64,000 nt of DNA from Paraburkholderia acidipaludis NBRC 101816 (GTDB lineage Bacteria > Pseudomonadota > Gammaproteobacteria > Burkholderiales > Burkholderiaceae), in the NCBI RefSeq assembly GCF_000684975.1, contig NZ_BAXZ01000022.1, positions 66,866 to 130,865 on the forward strand, written 5' to 3'. Below the pieces are notes generated by a model. It did no database searches. It saw only the letters and a program-made list of their open reading frames with translations, and had not been told where the DNA came from. Position 1 is the stretch's first letter. Every line of letters starts with the position of its first letter. Shown in pieces: positions 35,299 through 44,181 of this stretch. The position numbers and the translations under genes are program-made.

Positions 35299-36536
35299 AA
35301 GGACAGTGGACCCAGGTGAAGTCGCGCGACGGCGGAGCATTCCGCGCCTATACGGCGCTGCCTCCGGAAGGCAGCGGTCCGGGTCTCGTGCTGCTGCAGG
35401 AGATATTCGGCGTGAACGCGTACCTGCGCGACATGGCCGACCGTTACGCGGAAGAAGGTTACGTCGTGATGGTGCCGGATCTGTACTGGCGGCTCGAACC
35501 CAATCTCGATCTGGGTTACGAGGGCGAGGACCGCGAGAAGGCGTTTGCCCTGCTGGAGCGCTTCAACGACGATCTCGCCGTGCAGGACGTCGCGGCAACG
35601 CTCGACGCGCTGCGCACGCATCCCGCGCATCGCGGCAAGGCCGGTGTGCTCGGCTACTGCCTGGGAGGCCGAATCGCGTTTCTCGCGGCGGCGCGCACCG
35701 ATGCCGATTGCGCCATCGGCTACTACCCGGTGGGGATCGAACAGCACCTCGGCGAGGCGGCGCGCATTGGCTCTCCGCTGATGCTTCATTTCGCGGCGCT
35801 CGATACGTACTGCGATGCCGCCAACCGCGAGCGCATTGCGCAGGCGCTCGCGGGCAAGCCCGGTGTGGAGCTCTACACTTACGAAGGCTGCAACCACGCG
35901 TTCGCCTCGCCCTCGCGGCCGAATTACGACAAGCCGGCCGCCATGATGGCGTACTCGCGCTCGCTGGCGATGCTGCGCCGCGTGCTGGGCCCGATCTACG
36001 ACTTCAATGCGCTCTGGGAGGCGCACTGCTATCACGAGTTCGTGACGCGCAAGCCGGACGACGTCATGCCGACGATGGTCGCCGAGCCTTATGTGAATCA
36101 CGTTCCGACCATGACGGGCGGTGTTGGCCACGACGAGCTGAAGCGCTTTTACACGCACCACTTCGTCAACGCCAATCCCGCGGACACGCGCCTCATCCCG
36201 ATCTCGCGCACGATCGGCGCGGATCGCGTGGTGGACGAGTTCATCTTCTCCTGCACGCACGACCGCGAGATCGACTGGCTGCTGCCCGGCCTCGCGCCCA
36301 CGGGCAAATATTTCGAAGTGCCGATGCTCGCGGTGATCTGCTTTCGCGGCAACAAGCTCTATAACGAGCACATCTACTGGGATCAGGCTTCGGTGCTGGC
36401 GCAGATCGGCGCGATCGACCCAACGGGCCTGCCGATCGCGGGTGCGCTGAGCGCGCGCAAGCTGCTGGACGAGACGCTGCCGTCGAACACGCTCATGGCG
36501 CGTGCGTGGAGCGGGAGCGAGGGGAAGCCGTTCTAG
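35295..36536 (+). CDS. Dienelactone hydrolase fused to a SnoaL-like domain
   Basis: A 413-residue two-domain protein. Residues 1-235 are a dienelactone hydrolase: nucleophile Cys in GYCLGGRIAF, Asp in AALDTYCD, His in GCNHAF. Residues about 240-413 form a SnoaL/NTF2-like domain with GHDELKRFYTHHFVN and a conserved C-terminal strand. Stand-alone dienelactone hydrolases are about 235 residues, so this is a genuine fusion, seen in some Burkholderia-type genomes. Its ATG overlaps the HAD gene stop and is preceded by GAAGGAG. It converges on a small unknown gene; the two stop codons share the bases CTAG. Confidence 0.88.
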   Translation: MKGQWTQVKSRDGGAFRAYTALPPEGSGPGLVLLQEIFGVNAYLRDMADRYAEEGYVVMVPDLYWRLEPNLDLGYEGEDREKAFALLERFNDDLAVQDVAATLDALRTHPAHRGKAGVLGYCLGGRIAFLAAARTDADCAIGYYPVGIEQHLGEAARIGSPLMLHFAALDTYCDAANRERIAQALAGKPGVELYTYEGCNHAFASPSRPNYDKPAAMMAYSRSLAMLRRVLGPIYDFNALWEAHCYHEFVTRKPDDVMPTMVAEPYVNHVPTMTGGVGHDELKRFYTHHFVNANPADTRLIPISRTIGADRVVDEFIFSCTHDREIDWLLPGLAPTGKYFEVPMLAVICFRGNKLYNEHIYWDQASVLAQIGAIDPTGLPIAGALSARKLLDETLPSNTLMARAWSGSEGKPF

Positions 36537-36808
36537 TTTTGGCGATTTTGGCGAAATGGATTGTCGACCACGCCGGGCTTCTGGTCCGGCTCGTCGGCGA
36601 TCTTCGCGGGCAGGTGCGGATCGGCCTGGAGTTTGCGGACCACGTCGTCCAGCGCCGCCTTGAGCGCGAGCGCCGCCGCGAGGCCGCGCCGGTCGCGCGT
36701 GAGTTCGAGCGTGCCCGCCAGGATCACCCGCGTCGTGCCGTTCGTGACCGTGAGCGCGTCGCCCTCTACGTTCAGGACGTCGTTGTCGTTTGCGTATGCG
36801 TCGAACAC
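36533..36808 (-). CDS. Small conserved protein of unknown function
   Basis: A 91-residue soluble protein beginning at GTG 36808, 8 nt after a perfect AAGGAGG. An ATG inside that ribosome site is out of frame. The sequence (VLNVEGDALTVTNGTTRVIL and a charged helix ELTRDRRGLAAALALKAAL) suggests a short beta-sheet plus helix. No family recognised. Its TAG stop overlaps the convergent TAG stop of the hydrolase fusion. Confidence 0.65.
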   Translation of the reverse strand: MFDAYANDNDVLNVEGDALTVTNGTTRVILAGTLELTRDRRGLAAALALKAALDDVVRKLQADPHLPAKIADEPDQKPGVVDNPFRQNRQN

Positions 36809-36873
36809 TTCGTCATCCTCCTTAAGTCGTCTGTGCCGCGATAGCGGTCGGCATGACAGAAATTCTGCGGTGC

Positions 36874-37650
36874 TTACCAAAACCACTTGCGCACGACAAA
36901 CGTGCGACCATTGAACGACACCTTCGTTGCCCCGCCGGCGCCTTCCGGAATGCCGGGGAATCGTATCCCGCTTTGCTGCTCCAGCGAGCGGACCGACTGC
37001 ACCTCGTAATGGTCGGCGCTCGTATTGTTCGCGACGATGGCGAACGCCAGCCGCTGCGAAGGCACGTATACCATCTTGAAGATCTGCGTGGGCACGAGCA
37101 CACGCGTCGCGCCGATCGTTTGCAGCTGCGCACCCGTGAAAAGCGGTCCCGTTACCACATAGGCCTCGCCATATTTCTCCGCGAGGCGTCGCACGCCTGT
37201 TTCGATATGCGCCCACAGGTGCTGGTTATTCACGCGGTTTTGCGGCACGACGTTCGCCAGCGAGAACGACTCCGCCATCGCTTGCGGATTCCAGCGATTG
37301 CCGGCCGGGCTCATATGCCCCCGGTCGAACCCGCTGCGCCGGTAATCAGCAAGCGTCGCGCCTTCGCCTTCGGGCAGGCGGTCGTCTTCGAAGAAGCGGT
37401 TGGTGCGCGTCATGTCCCTGGCCGCCTCCAGGTGATCGCGCGTAAGGTGTTCGGCGGACCAGAGCGGGCCGTGTGTGATGCCCGAGTGCAGCACGACGAA
37501 ATCCGAATAGCAGAGCACGTGCGTCTGCGGCGTCATGCGCGGATTCGCGAGAGTCGGGAACTGACCGTCGGGGACGAACGCGGAACAATCCGGCGCGGCG
37601 AACGCGTGGCTCGCCACGACCGTCAGGAGGCAGGCAAACAGCTTCTTCAT
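36874..37650 (-). CDS. Secreted DNA/RNA non-specific endonuclease
   Basis: A 258-residue nuclease of the betabetaalpha-Me (NucA/Serratia nuclease) family. A signal peptide is clear (MKKLFACLLTVVASHAFA, cleaved before APDC). The catalytic motif is DRGHMSPAGN, with the histidine as general base, and the metal-binding Asn is in ANVVPQNRVNNQHLW. It would cut DNA and RNA in the periplasm or outside. ATG 37650 is used; an in-frame TTG two codons upstream is less likely. No cognate inhibitor gene is evident next to it, as expected for an exported, disulfide-containing enzyme. Confidence 0.92.
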   Translation of the reverse strand: MKKLFACLLTVVASHAFAAPDCSAFVPDGQFPTLANPRMTPQTHVLCYSDFVVLHSGITHGPLWSAEHLTRDHLEAARDMTRTNRFFEDDRLPEGEGATLADYRRSGFDRGHMSPAGNRWNPQAMAESFSLANVVPQNRVNNQHLWAHIETGVRRLAEKYGEAYVVTGPLFTGAQLQTIGATRVLVPTQIFKMVYVPSQRLAFAIVANNTSADHYEVQSVRSLEQQSGIRFPGIPEGAGGATKVSFNGRTFVVRKWFW

Positions 37651-37889
37651 CGACAAAACACGGGGAGGACGGTGTAGGCGGGATGAAAGTATAGCGGCGG
37701 CGAGCGCGCACGACTATCCGCACCGTTGCGGCGCAGCATATCGAACGCACGAGACGCGCCACGGCGCGGTATTCACCGCACCGTGGGCAGCCTGATGCTG
37801 TTCAGACGAAATTCAGACGAAAGCGATTCCGGGAGAAACCGAAGCGCAAGCAGGGTGGCAGGGTTGACGCAACGCGCCTTTGCCCGCAC

Positions 37890-38249
37890 TCAGCCCGCGA
37901 ACAGCGCGTGTTCGGCGCGTATGGTCTGGCGGTCGACCGCTTGCAGCCGCCATTGGCCTTCCATGGGCGAGTGCGTCGTTTCGCACGACCAGGTGGCGTC
38001 GCCGTGAGCCGAACTGATTTCCTGGCGGCGATTCACGTAAAGGCCGCGCAGCGTGCAGAGCGGCGAGGTGTCGAGCGGCGCGCATAGCGACGTGACGCCG
38101 TCGGTATCGCGCATTTCGCCCCATTCGGGCAGGTCGATGCCGTCGTGCGATTCACGCGACCAGCGGTGCTGGTCGGTGTCGAGCCAGAGGACGGCGTAGT
38201 CATGATTGACGGTCGGGTCGGAACCGTTGATCAGGATCGTAAGTCGCAT
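37890..38249 (-). CDS. Small protein of unknown function
   Basis: A 119-residue soluble protein starting MRLTILINGSDPTVNHDYAV with GGAG before ATG 38249. It has several tryptophans (LWLDTDQHRW, PEWGEM, TWSC) and four cysteines but no signal peptide. Looks like a compact beta protein. No family recognised. Confidence 0.65.
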   Translation of the reverse strand: MRLTILINGSDPTVNHDYAVLWLDTDQHRWSRESHDGIDLPEWGEMRDTDGVTSLCAPLDTSPLCTLRGLYVNRRQEISSAHGDATWSCETTHSPMEGQWRLQAVDRQTIRAEHALFAG

Positions 38250-38563
38250 GTGAGCTCCGGGAGAGCGTGTCAGGAGGGAGGCAATTAACTACTTTAGAAC
38301 GCGCGCGCGCAATGGCAAGAGGGCAATACCCATGCCGGCTGCGTCTTTTGCGCGCGGGCTGATATGGAACCGGCACGGTATTTGCGCCGGCGCCTTTCGG
38401 CGCGGCTATCGGCGGGATTGAAAATGACAATTGGGAAGGCAACCGCCACCTCCTAGATTGATAGATGCGGCGCGCCCGCTCTGCTCTCCTGCTGCATCGC
38501 ACGAACGTACGTTTGCGGTCCGCGCAGCGTCCCCACATACAACGCTGATGGATGGAGGTACAG
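38250..38563. other. Intergenic upstream of rubrerythrin
   Basis: About 314 bp. It holds the probable rubrerythrin promoter (annotated separately) and a GC-rich repeat GCGCCGGCGCC near 38383. No gene is supported. Confidence 0.6.
38431..38459 (+). promoter_or_regulatory. Likely promoter of the rubrerythrin cassette
   Basis: TTGGGA (38431-38436) and TAGATT (38454-38459) are 17 bp apart and lie about 105 bp before the rubrerythrin ATG. A moderate sigma70 match. Confidence 0.35.
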
Positions 38564-38986
38564 ATGTCACAGCTAAAAGGCTCGAAGACGGAACAAAACC
38601 TCAAGGATGCTTTCGCAGGCGAATCGCAAGCCAATCGCCGTTATCTCTACTTCGCGGCAAAGGCCGACGTCGAAGGCCAGAATGACGTAGCCGCGCTGTT
38701 CCGCTCGACTGCCGAAGGCGAAACCGGCCACGCGCATGGCCACCTCGAATATCTGGAAGCGGTTGGCGATCCCGCCACGGGGCTGCCGTTCGGCACTTCG
38801 CGGCAGAACCTCACCGCAGCGGTTGCAGGCGAAACGCACGAATACACCGACATGTATCCCGGCATGGCGAAGGTCGCGCGCGACGAGGGCTTCGACGAAA
38901 TCGCGAACTGGTTCGAGACGCTCGCGAAAGCCGAGCGTAGCCACGCCAATCGCTATTCGAAGGCGCTGGAAGCGCTGGTGGACTGA
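38564..38986 (+). CDS. Rubrerythrin (diiron domain only)
   Basis: A 140-residue ferritin-like diiron protein. The iron-binding pattern is visible: Glu in AFAGESQANRRYLYF, E-x-x-H in AEGETGHAHGHLEY, Glu in VAGETHEYTDMYP and E-x-x-H in AKAERSHANRY. The C-terminal rubredoxin domain of classical rubrerythrin is absent, so electrons must come from another protein. Rubrerythrins reduce hydrogen peroxide. The next two genes, an Fe-S protein and DUF3501, follow on the same strand, and the Fe-S protein is a likely electron donor. GGAGG precedes the ATG. Confidence 0.92.
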   Translation: MSQLKGSKTEQNLKDAFAGESQANRRYLYFAAKADVEGQNDVAALFRSTAEGETGHAHGHLEYLEAVGDPATGLPFGTSRQNLTAAVAGETHEYTDMYPGMAKVARDEGFDEIANWFETLAKAERSHANRYSKALEALVD

Positions 38987-39137
38987 TCGCGCCGGCGTGA
39001 TGCGGCGCGGCGTGCGTGCGCATGCAGTCGTGTCGCGGGCGTTCTACGACGCGCGCCGGATGTCGATCCGGCGCGCAGCGAGCGCATAGCCGCGCGGCCG
39101 CGCTCGCGCCCTCATAAAAATCAAAACGGGAGACGTC

Positions 39138-40475
39138 ATGCCCCACAAGGAAGGCAGTCTCGAAGCGCCGACCCGGCATCCGCTCGACTGGCAGTCCGAA
39201 GCGTTCTACGACAAAGGGAAGCTGGACGAAGAGCTGGCGCGCGTATTCGACATCTGCGCCGGCTGCCGGCGCTGCGTTTCGTTGTGCGGCGCGTTTCCCG
39301 CGCTGTTCGATCTCGTCGACGAGACCGATACCGGCGAGGCGCATGACGTCGACAAGGCCAAATACGGCCAGGTCGTCGACCAATGCTATCTGTGCGACCT
39401 CTGCTACATGACGAAGTGCCCCTACGTGCCGCCGCATCCGTGGAACGTGGACTTCCCGCATCTGATGCTGCGCGCGAAGGCCATCGAATACCGCACGGGC
39501 GAGGTGAAGCTGCGCGACCGCGTGCTTTCGAATACGGACACGCTGGGCCATCTCGCGGGTATTCCGGTCGTCACGCAGACCGTCAACGCCGTGAACCGCA
39601 CGAAGCCGATGCGCGCCCTCATGGAGGACACGCTGGGCGTGGACCGCAAGGCCTGGCTGCCCGATTTCGCCACGCGCAAGTTCCGCAGCGCGGCAAAGCG
39701 GGCAAGCGCCGGCGAGGTGCGCGACGGCGAGCGCACGCCGGGCAAGGTGGCGATCTACGCGACGTGCTACGTGAACTTCAACGAGCCCGGCATCGGCCAC
39801 GATCTGCTGGCCGTGCTGGAGCACAACGCGATTCCCTGGGTGCTCGTGAAGAGCGAGGCCTGCTGCGGCATGCCGCTCCTCGAACAGGGCAATCTGGACG
39901 GCGTGGCGCAGAAGCAGGCGCAGAACATGCCGGTGCTGGCGCAGTACGCGCGCGAAGGCTATGCGCTGGTGGGCGCCGTGCCGAGCTGCGTGCTGATGTA
40001 CAAACACGAGCTTCCGCTCATGTTTCCCGACGATCCCGATACGCGCGCCGTGAGCGAAGCGTTCTGGGACCCGTTCGAATACTTCGTCTCGCGCCATCGC
40101 GACGGCCTGCTGAAGACCGATTTCCGCACGCCATTGGGCAACGTTTCGTATCACGTGCCCTGCCACGCGCGTGTGCAGAACATCGGGCGCAAGACTTCGG
40201 ACCTGCTTTCGCTGGTGCCGGAAACGAAGGTCAACGTGGTCGAGCGCTGCTCGGGCCACGCGGGCACGTTCGGCGTGAAGAAGGAATTTCACGCGATGGC
40301 GATGAAGATCGGCACACCGGTGTTCAAGCAGATGGCGAACGGCGAGCCGAATTTCATTTCGTCGGATTGCGCCCTGGCCGGCCATCACATCGCGCAGGGC
40401 ATGGCGGAGGGCCAGCTTGGCGATCCGCCGCTCGCGCATCCGCTCACGCTGCTGCGCCGCGCTTATGGAATCTGA
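39138..40475 (+). CDS. Fe-S oxidoreductase, GlpC/HdrD-like with CCG domains
   Basis: A 445-residue protein with two [4Fe-4S] motifs near the N-terminus (CAGCRRCVSLCG at about 40-51 and CYLCDLCYMTKCPY at about 82-95) and two CCG cysteine-rich domains (ACCGMPLLEQG; VPCHARVQNIG with RCSGHAGTFG). This is the layout of GlpC, the anchor/electron subunit of anaerobic glycerol-3-phosphate dehydrogenase, and of heterodisulfide reductase HdrD. GlpA and GlpB are not nearby; instead the gene lies between rubrerythrin and DUF3501, so a role in peroxide or sulfide redox chemistry is more likely. A 151-bp gap separates it from rubrerythrin. Confidence 0.9.
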   Translation: MPHKEGSLEAPTRHPLDWQSEAFYDKGKLDEELARVFDICAGCRRCVSLCGAFPALFDLVDETDTGEAHDVDKAKYGQVVDQCYLCDLCYMTKCPYVPPHPWNVDFPHLMLRAKAIEYRTGEVKLRDRVLSNTDTLGHLAGIPVVTQTVNAVNRTKPMRALMEDTLGVDRKAWLPDFATRKFRSAAKRASAGEVRDGERTPGKVAIYATCYVNFNEPGIGHDLLAVLEHNAIPWVLVKSEACCGMPLLEQGNLDGVAQKQAQNMPVLAQYAREGYALVGAVPSCVLMYKHELPLMFPDDPDTRAVSEAFWDPFEYFVSRHRDGLLKTDFRTPLGNVSYHVPCHARVQNIGRKTSDLLSLVPETKVNVVERCSGHAGTFGVKKEFHAMAMKIGTPVFKQMANGEPNFISSDCALAGHHIAQGMAEGQLGDPPLAHPLTLLRRAYGI

Positions 40476-40541
40476 GGTATCCCAGGCATCCGGGGCTGGC
40501 GGGATGCTTTCCCATTCACCGCTTTGCAAGAGGCATGGACG

Positions 40542-41123
40542 ATGACTATTGCGAGAAATTCGCTGCTGACGCTGGAGGCTTACGCCAAGGCGCGCAAAGA
40601 TATGCGCGCGCGCATCATCGAACACAAGAAGCGGCGCGCCGTCACGCTCGGCAATCACCTCACGTTCCTGTTCGAGGACGAGGACACGATCCGCTACCAG
40701 ATTCAGGAGATGCTGCACATCGAGAAGATATTCGACGAGGAGGGCATTCAGGGCGAGCTGAATGCCTATTTGCCGCTCGTGCCCGACGGCAGCAACCTGA
40801 AGGCGACCATGCAGATCGAGTACGAGAGCGAGATCGAGCGCCGCGCCGCACTGGGGCGGCTGATCGGCATCGAGGATCGCGTGTTCCTGCAGGTGGAAGG
40901 CGAGGCGCCCGTCTACGCAATCGCCGACGAAGACCTCGAGCGCGACAATGCCGAGAAAACCTCGGCCGTGCACTTCGTGCGCTTCGAACTCACGCCGGAA
41001 ATGAAAGCGCGCCTGCGCGAGGGCGCGGCGCTCACGATCGGTTGCGATCACCCCAACTATCGTGTGCCGACGCAGACCATAGACGGCGAAACGCGTGCCT
41101 CGCTCGTCACCGACCTCGACTAA
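40542..41123 (+). CDS. DUF3501 family protein
   Basis: A 193-residue soluble protein of family DUF3501. The conserved start region LEAYAKARKDMRARIIEHKKRR and LTFLFEDEDTIRYQIQEMLH are recognisable. No cofactor motif is seen and function is unknown. ATG 40542 is used; an in-frame TTG six codons upstream is less likely. It lies 66 bp after the CCG Fe-S gene, and the trio rubrerythrin, CCG protein, DUF3501 recurs in proteobacteria as I recall. Confidence 0.88.
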   Translation: MTIARNSLLTLEAYAKARKDMRARIIEHKKRRAVTLGNHLTFLFEDEDTIRYQIQEMLHIEKIFDEEGIQGELNAYLPLVPDGSNLKATMQIEYESEIERRAALGRLIGIEDRVFLQVEGEAPVYAIADEDLERDNAEKTSAVHFVRFELTPEMKARLREGAALTIGCDHPNYRVPTQTIDGETRASLVTDLD

Positions 41124-41165
41124 GGCCGGATTCGATATCGAAGAGGCCCGCGTGCGCCGCGTCCG

Positions 41166-41627
41166 TCACACGTCCTTGCGGTACATGACGAAGCCGGGCT
41201 TGTCGGCCACGCTGTCGTAAAGACGCATGGCCGTATGGTTCGTTTCGTGCGTGTGCCAGTAGACGCGCGGCGAATTCGCGGCCTTCGCGGCCGCATGGAC
41301 GGCCTCGATCAGCACGCGTCCCACGCCCTTGCCGCGCTCGTCCTCCACCGTGAAGAGATCCTGCAGATAGCAGATCGGACCGCTTAGCGTCGTGCTGCGG
41401 TGGAAGAGGTAATGCACGAGCCCGACGACACGCGGCCCACGTAGCGCGACGAGCGCATGCATCGGTTCGAGGCCGTCGAAGAAGCGCGACCACGTCGCGC
41501 GGGTGATCGGCTCGGGCAGCGCCGTCGGTCCGAAGCGGCCGTAGAAGCGGTTATAGCCGTCCCAGAGCGGGAGCCATGCATCGTAATCGGCCGGCGTGAC
41601 GGGGCGGACTTCAAGCTGTGCGGACAA
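41166..41627 (-). CDS. GNAT-family N-acetyltransferase
   Basis: A 153-residue single-domain GNAT. The acetyl-CoA loop DERGKGVGRVLIEAVHAAA (Q/R-x-x-G-x-G pattern) is clear at about residue 90, and the YCDL-type start is PVTPADYDAWLPLWDGY. Its end motif HTNHTAMRLYDSV matches the common NxxAxxLY pattern. Acceptor unknown. It is divergent from the MocR-type gene. Confidence 0.88.
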   Translation of the reverse strand: MSAQLEVRPVTPADYDAWLPLWDGYNRFYGRFGPTALPEPITRATWSRFFDGLEPMHALVALRGPRVVGLVHYLFHRSTTLSGPICYLQDLFTVEDERGKGVGRVLIEAVHAAAKAANSPRVYWHTHETNHTAMRLYDSVADKPGFVMYRKDV

Positions 41628-41721
41628 TTTCGTTCTCCTGTATTCGATGCGAACTCCCAGCGTAAGCGAACTGTGGCACCATTGTTAGCCCCACCGAAAC
41701 CGCAATTCATGGAGCCACCCG

Positions 41722-43200
41722 TTGGACTACGCGTTGATGATGGCGGCCTACGCGCGCCGCGCGGCACGCAGGCTGACGCAACAAGACCTGCTTTACGAAA
41801 GCCTGCGCCGTGCGATTCTCGACGGCGATATCGTCGAAGGTGCGCGGCTGGCGTCGAGCCGCGCGCTGGCCGAGCAGCTGGGCATGGCGCGCAACTCGGT
41901 GCTGTATGCCTACGAGCGCCTCGTGGAGGAGGGCTTCGTCACGGCCACGCGCCACGGCTCCCGCGTCAATGCCGTGACGCCAGGCGGCGGCGCCGTGCTG
42001 CCTCCGCCGGCGGCACGATCGGCCGGTGCTGCCCGAATGCTGGCGCGGCGCGTGCTCGAACTGCCGCGCCGCGGCACGCGTGACGGCGCCACGGCGTTGC
42101 GTCCGGGCGTGCCTGCGCTCGACGCGTTTCCGTTCGTGCAATGGCGTACCTCGCTGGAGCGCGCGATGCGGCGGCTGCGTGCCGACGATCTGGGCTATGG
42201 CGACAGCGCGGGCCACCCGGCGCTGCGCGAGGCGATTGCGCAGTACGTGCGCGTGTCGCGCGGCGTGCGCTGCCAGCCGCAGCAGGTGTTCATCACGAAC
42301 GGCACGCAGGCGAGCCTCGATCTCTGCGCGCGCCTCTTCGCCGATCACGGCGAGCGCGTGTGGATCGAGAACCCCGGCTATCTCGGCGCGCGTTCCGCGC
42401 TGCTCGCGGGCGGCCTGCAGCTCGTGCCGGTGTCCGTGGACGCCGCGGGCATGGCGCCGCGCGCGGCGGACTGGCATGAAGCGCCGCCGCGTCTCATCTA
42501 TCTCACGCCGTCGCATCAGTACCCGCTGGGCAGCGTGCTGAGCCTCGAGCGGCGCCTCGCGCTGATCGAGCACGCGCGCGCGTGCGGCGCCTGGATCATC
42601 GAGGACGACTACGACAGCGAGCTGCGCCACGGCGGTCCGCCGCTGCCCTCCATCCAGGGTCTCGCCGACGACACGCCGGTAGTCTATCTGGGCACCTTCA
42701 GCAAGACGATGTTTCCGGCCTTGCGCATCGGCTTCCTGGTGGTGCCGCCGGACGTGACGGAGCAGGTGGCGGCGGCCATCGGCACGCTCGAGCGTCAGGG
42801 GCGGGTGGCCGAGCAGACGGCGCTGGCCGAATTCATCGAAAGCGGCCGCTACGCGCGGCACCTGCGCCGCATGCGCAAGCTCTACGAGGAGCGGCGCGAC
42901 GGGCTCGTCGCCGCGATCGGGCGCCATCTCGCGGGCATGCTGACGGTCTCCGCCGACGCGGGCGGCATGCATCTGAGCGCGCGCCTCGACGCGCCGCTGC
43001 GCGATGTCGACGTGAGCACGGCCGCGCGCGTGCACGGCCTGCACCTGTCGCCGCTCAGCGCATATTGCCTCGGCGGGCCCGATATGCCGCGCTACAACGG
43101 CTTTCTGCTGGGCTACGCGGAAGCGCCGCCGCCCGTGGCCGACGCGCTGATGGCAACGCTCGCGCGGGTGATACGCGAGCTGGCGGAGGGCGGCGGCTGA
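41722..43200 (+). CDS. MocR/PdxR-type regulator (GntR HTH + aminotransferase domain)
   Basis: A 492-residue protein. Residues about 18-85 are a GntR winged helix-turn-helix (SRALAEQLGMARNSVLYAYE); residues about 110-490 are a fold-type I aminotransferase domain with the PLP lysine in LGTFSKTMFPALRIGF and the Asp/Tyr pair around DDYDSELRH. Such proteins sense PLP or an amino compound and control PLP, GABA or taurine genes. The start is a TTG at 41722 with GGAG 7 nt upstream. Stops of this gene and the aldo/keto reductase adjoin without a gap. Confidence 0.9.
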   Translation: MDYALMMAAYARRAARRLTQQDLLYESLRRAILDGDIVEGARLASSRALAEQLGMARNSVLYAYERLVEEGFVTATRHGSRVNAVTPGGGAVLPPPAARSAGAARMLARRVLELPRRGTRDGATALRPGVPALDAFPFVQWRTSLERAMRRLRADDLGYGDSAGHPALREAIAQYVRVSRGVRCQPQQVFITNGTQASLDLCARLFADHGERVWIENPGYLGARSALLAGGLQLVPVSVDAAGMAPRAADWHEAPPRLIYLTPSHQYPLGSVLSLERRLALIEHARACGAWIIEDDYDSELRHGGPPLPSIQGLADDTPVVYLGTFSKTMFPALRIGFLVVPPDVTEQVAAAIGTLERQGRVAEQTALAEFIESGRYARHLRRMRKLYEERRDGLVAAIGRHLAGMLTVSADAGGMHLSARLDAPLRDVDVSTAARVHGLHLSPLSAYCLGGPDMPRYNGFLLGYAEAPPPVADALMATLARVIRELAEGGG

Positions 43201-44181
43201 TCACTCGTGGCCCGCGACGGCGTGCGGGACGTACGGCGCTTCGAGCGCGTCGACTTCTTCGTCGGTGAGTTCGAGCGAGAGCGCCGCGACGGCGTCGTCG
43301 AGATGCTGCGGCTTCGAGGCGCCGATGATGGGCGTGGTGACCTCCTGCTTCTGCAGCATCCAGGCGAGGGCGACCTGCGCGCGCGGCACGTTGCGCGCCT
43401 TCGCGATCGCGCCGACCGCCTCGACGATCGCGCGGTCGGCCTCGGCCGTGGCGTCGTAGAGCTTGTGGCCATAAGCGTCGCTTTCCTCGCGCGCGCTCGT
43501 GGCGTTCCACTCGCGCGTGAGGCGCCCGCGCGCGAGCGGACTCCACGGCATCACGGCGACGCCTTGGTCGGCGCACAGCGGCAGCATTTCGCGTTCCTCC
43601 TCGCGATAGAGCAGGTTCAGGTGATCCTGCATGCTGACGAACGAGGTCCAGCCGTTCAGGTAAGACGTGTAGAGCGCCTTGCTGAACTGCCATGCATGCA
43701 TCGACGAGGCGCCGATATAGCGGGCCTTGCCGGCCTTCACGATGTCGTGCAGCGCTTCGAGCGTTTCCTCGATGGGCGTGTCGTAGTCCCAGCGGTGGAT
43801 CTGGTAGAGATCGACGTAATCGGTGCCGAGGCGCCGCAGGCTGTTGTCGATCTCGGCGAAGAGCGCCTTGCGCGACAGGCCCGCGCCGTTCGGGCCGGGG
43901 CGCATGCGGTTGTACACCTTCGTTGCGATCACCACGTCCTCGCGCTTGACGAAATCGAGCAGCGCGCGGCCCACGATCTCTTCCGAGGTGCCGTCCGAAT
44001 AGGTGTTGGCGGTATCGAAGAAGTTGATGCCCACGTCGAGCGCCTGGCGCAGCAGTGGGCGGGCGGCGTCGGCGCCGAGCGTCCACGGATGCGCGCCGCG
44101 CTCGGGCACGCCGTAGGTCATGCAGCCAAGACACAGACGCGAGACTTCCAGCCCGGTTGGGCCGAATCTGACGTATTCCAT
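43201..44181 (-). CDS. Aldo/keto reductase
   Basis: A 326-residue NADPH-dependent aldo/keto reductase. The catalytic tetrad is visible: Asp in FFDTANTYSDG with Tyr six residues on, Lys in VIATKVYN, His in YQIHRWDYD. The NADPH-binding end region is TPIIGASKPQHLDD. Length and order match the YajO/general stress (AKR11/12-like) group. ATG 44181 has AGGAG upstream. Substrate unknown. Confidence 0.93.
   Translation of the reverse strand: MEYVRFGPTGLEVSRLCLGCMTYGVPERGAHPWTLGADAARPLLRQALDVGINFFDTANTYSDGTSEEIVGRALLDFVKREDVVIATKVYNRMRPGPNGAGLSRKALFAEIDNSLRRLGTDYVDLYQIHRWDYDTPIEETLEALHDIVKAGKARYIGASSMHAWQFSKALYTSYLNGWTSFVSMQDHLNLLYREEEREMLPLCADQGVAVMPWSPLARGRLTREWNATSAREESDAYGHKLYDATAEADRAIVEAVGAIAKARNVPRAQVALAWMLQKQEVTTPIIGASKPQHLDDAVAALSLELTDEEVDALEAPYVPHAVAGHE

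Noticed and set aside
39138..40475. GlpC subunit of anaerobic glycerol-3-phosphate dehydrogenase
   Set aside because: GlpA and GlpB are absent; neighbours are rubrerythrin and DUF3501, so only the general Fe-S/CCG family is claimed.
38811..41051. A 746-residue minus-strand open frame
   Set aside because: Antisense to the CCG Fe-S protein and DUF3501 genes and Arg/His/Ala-rich; a shadow.
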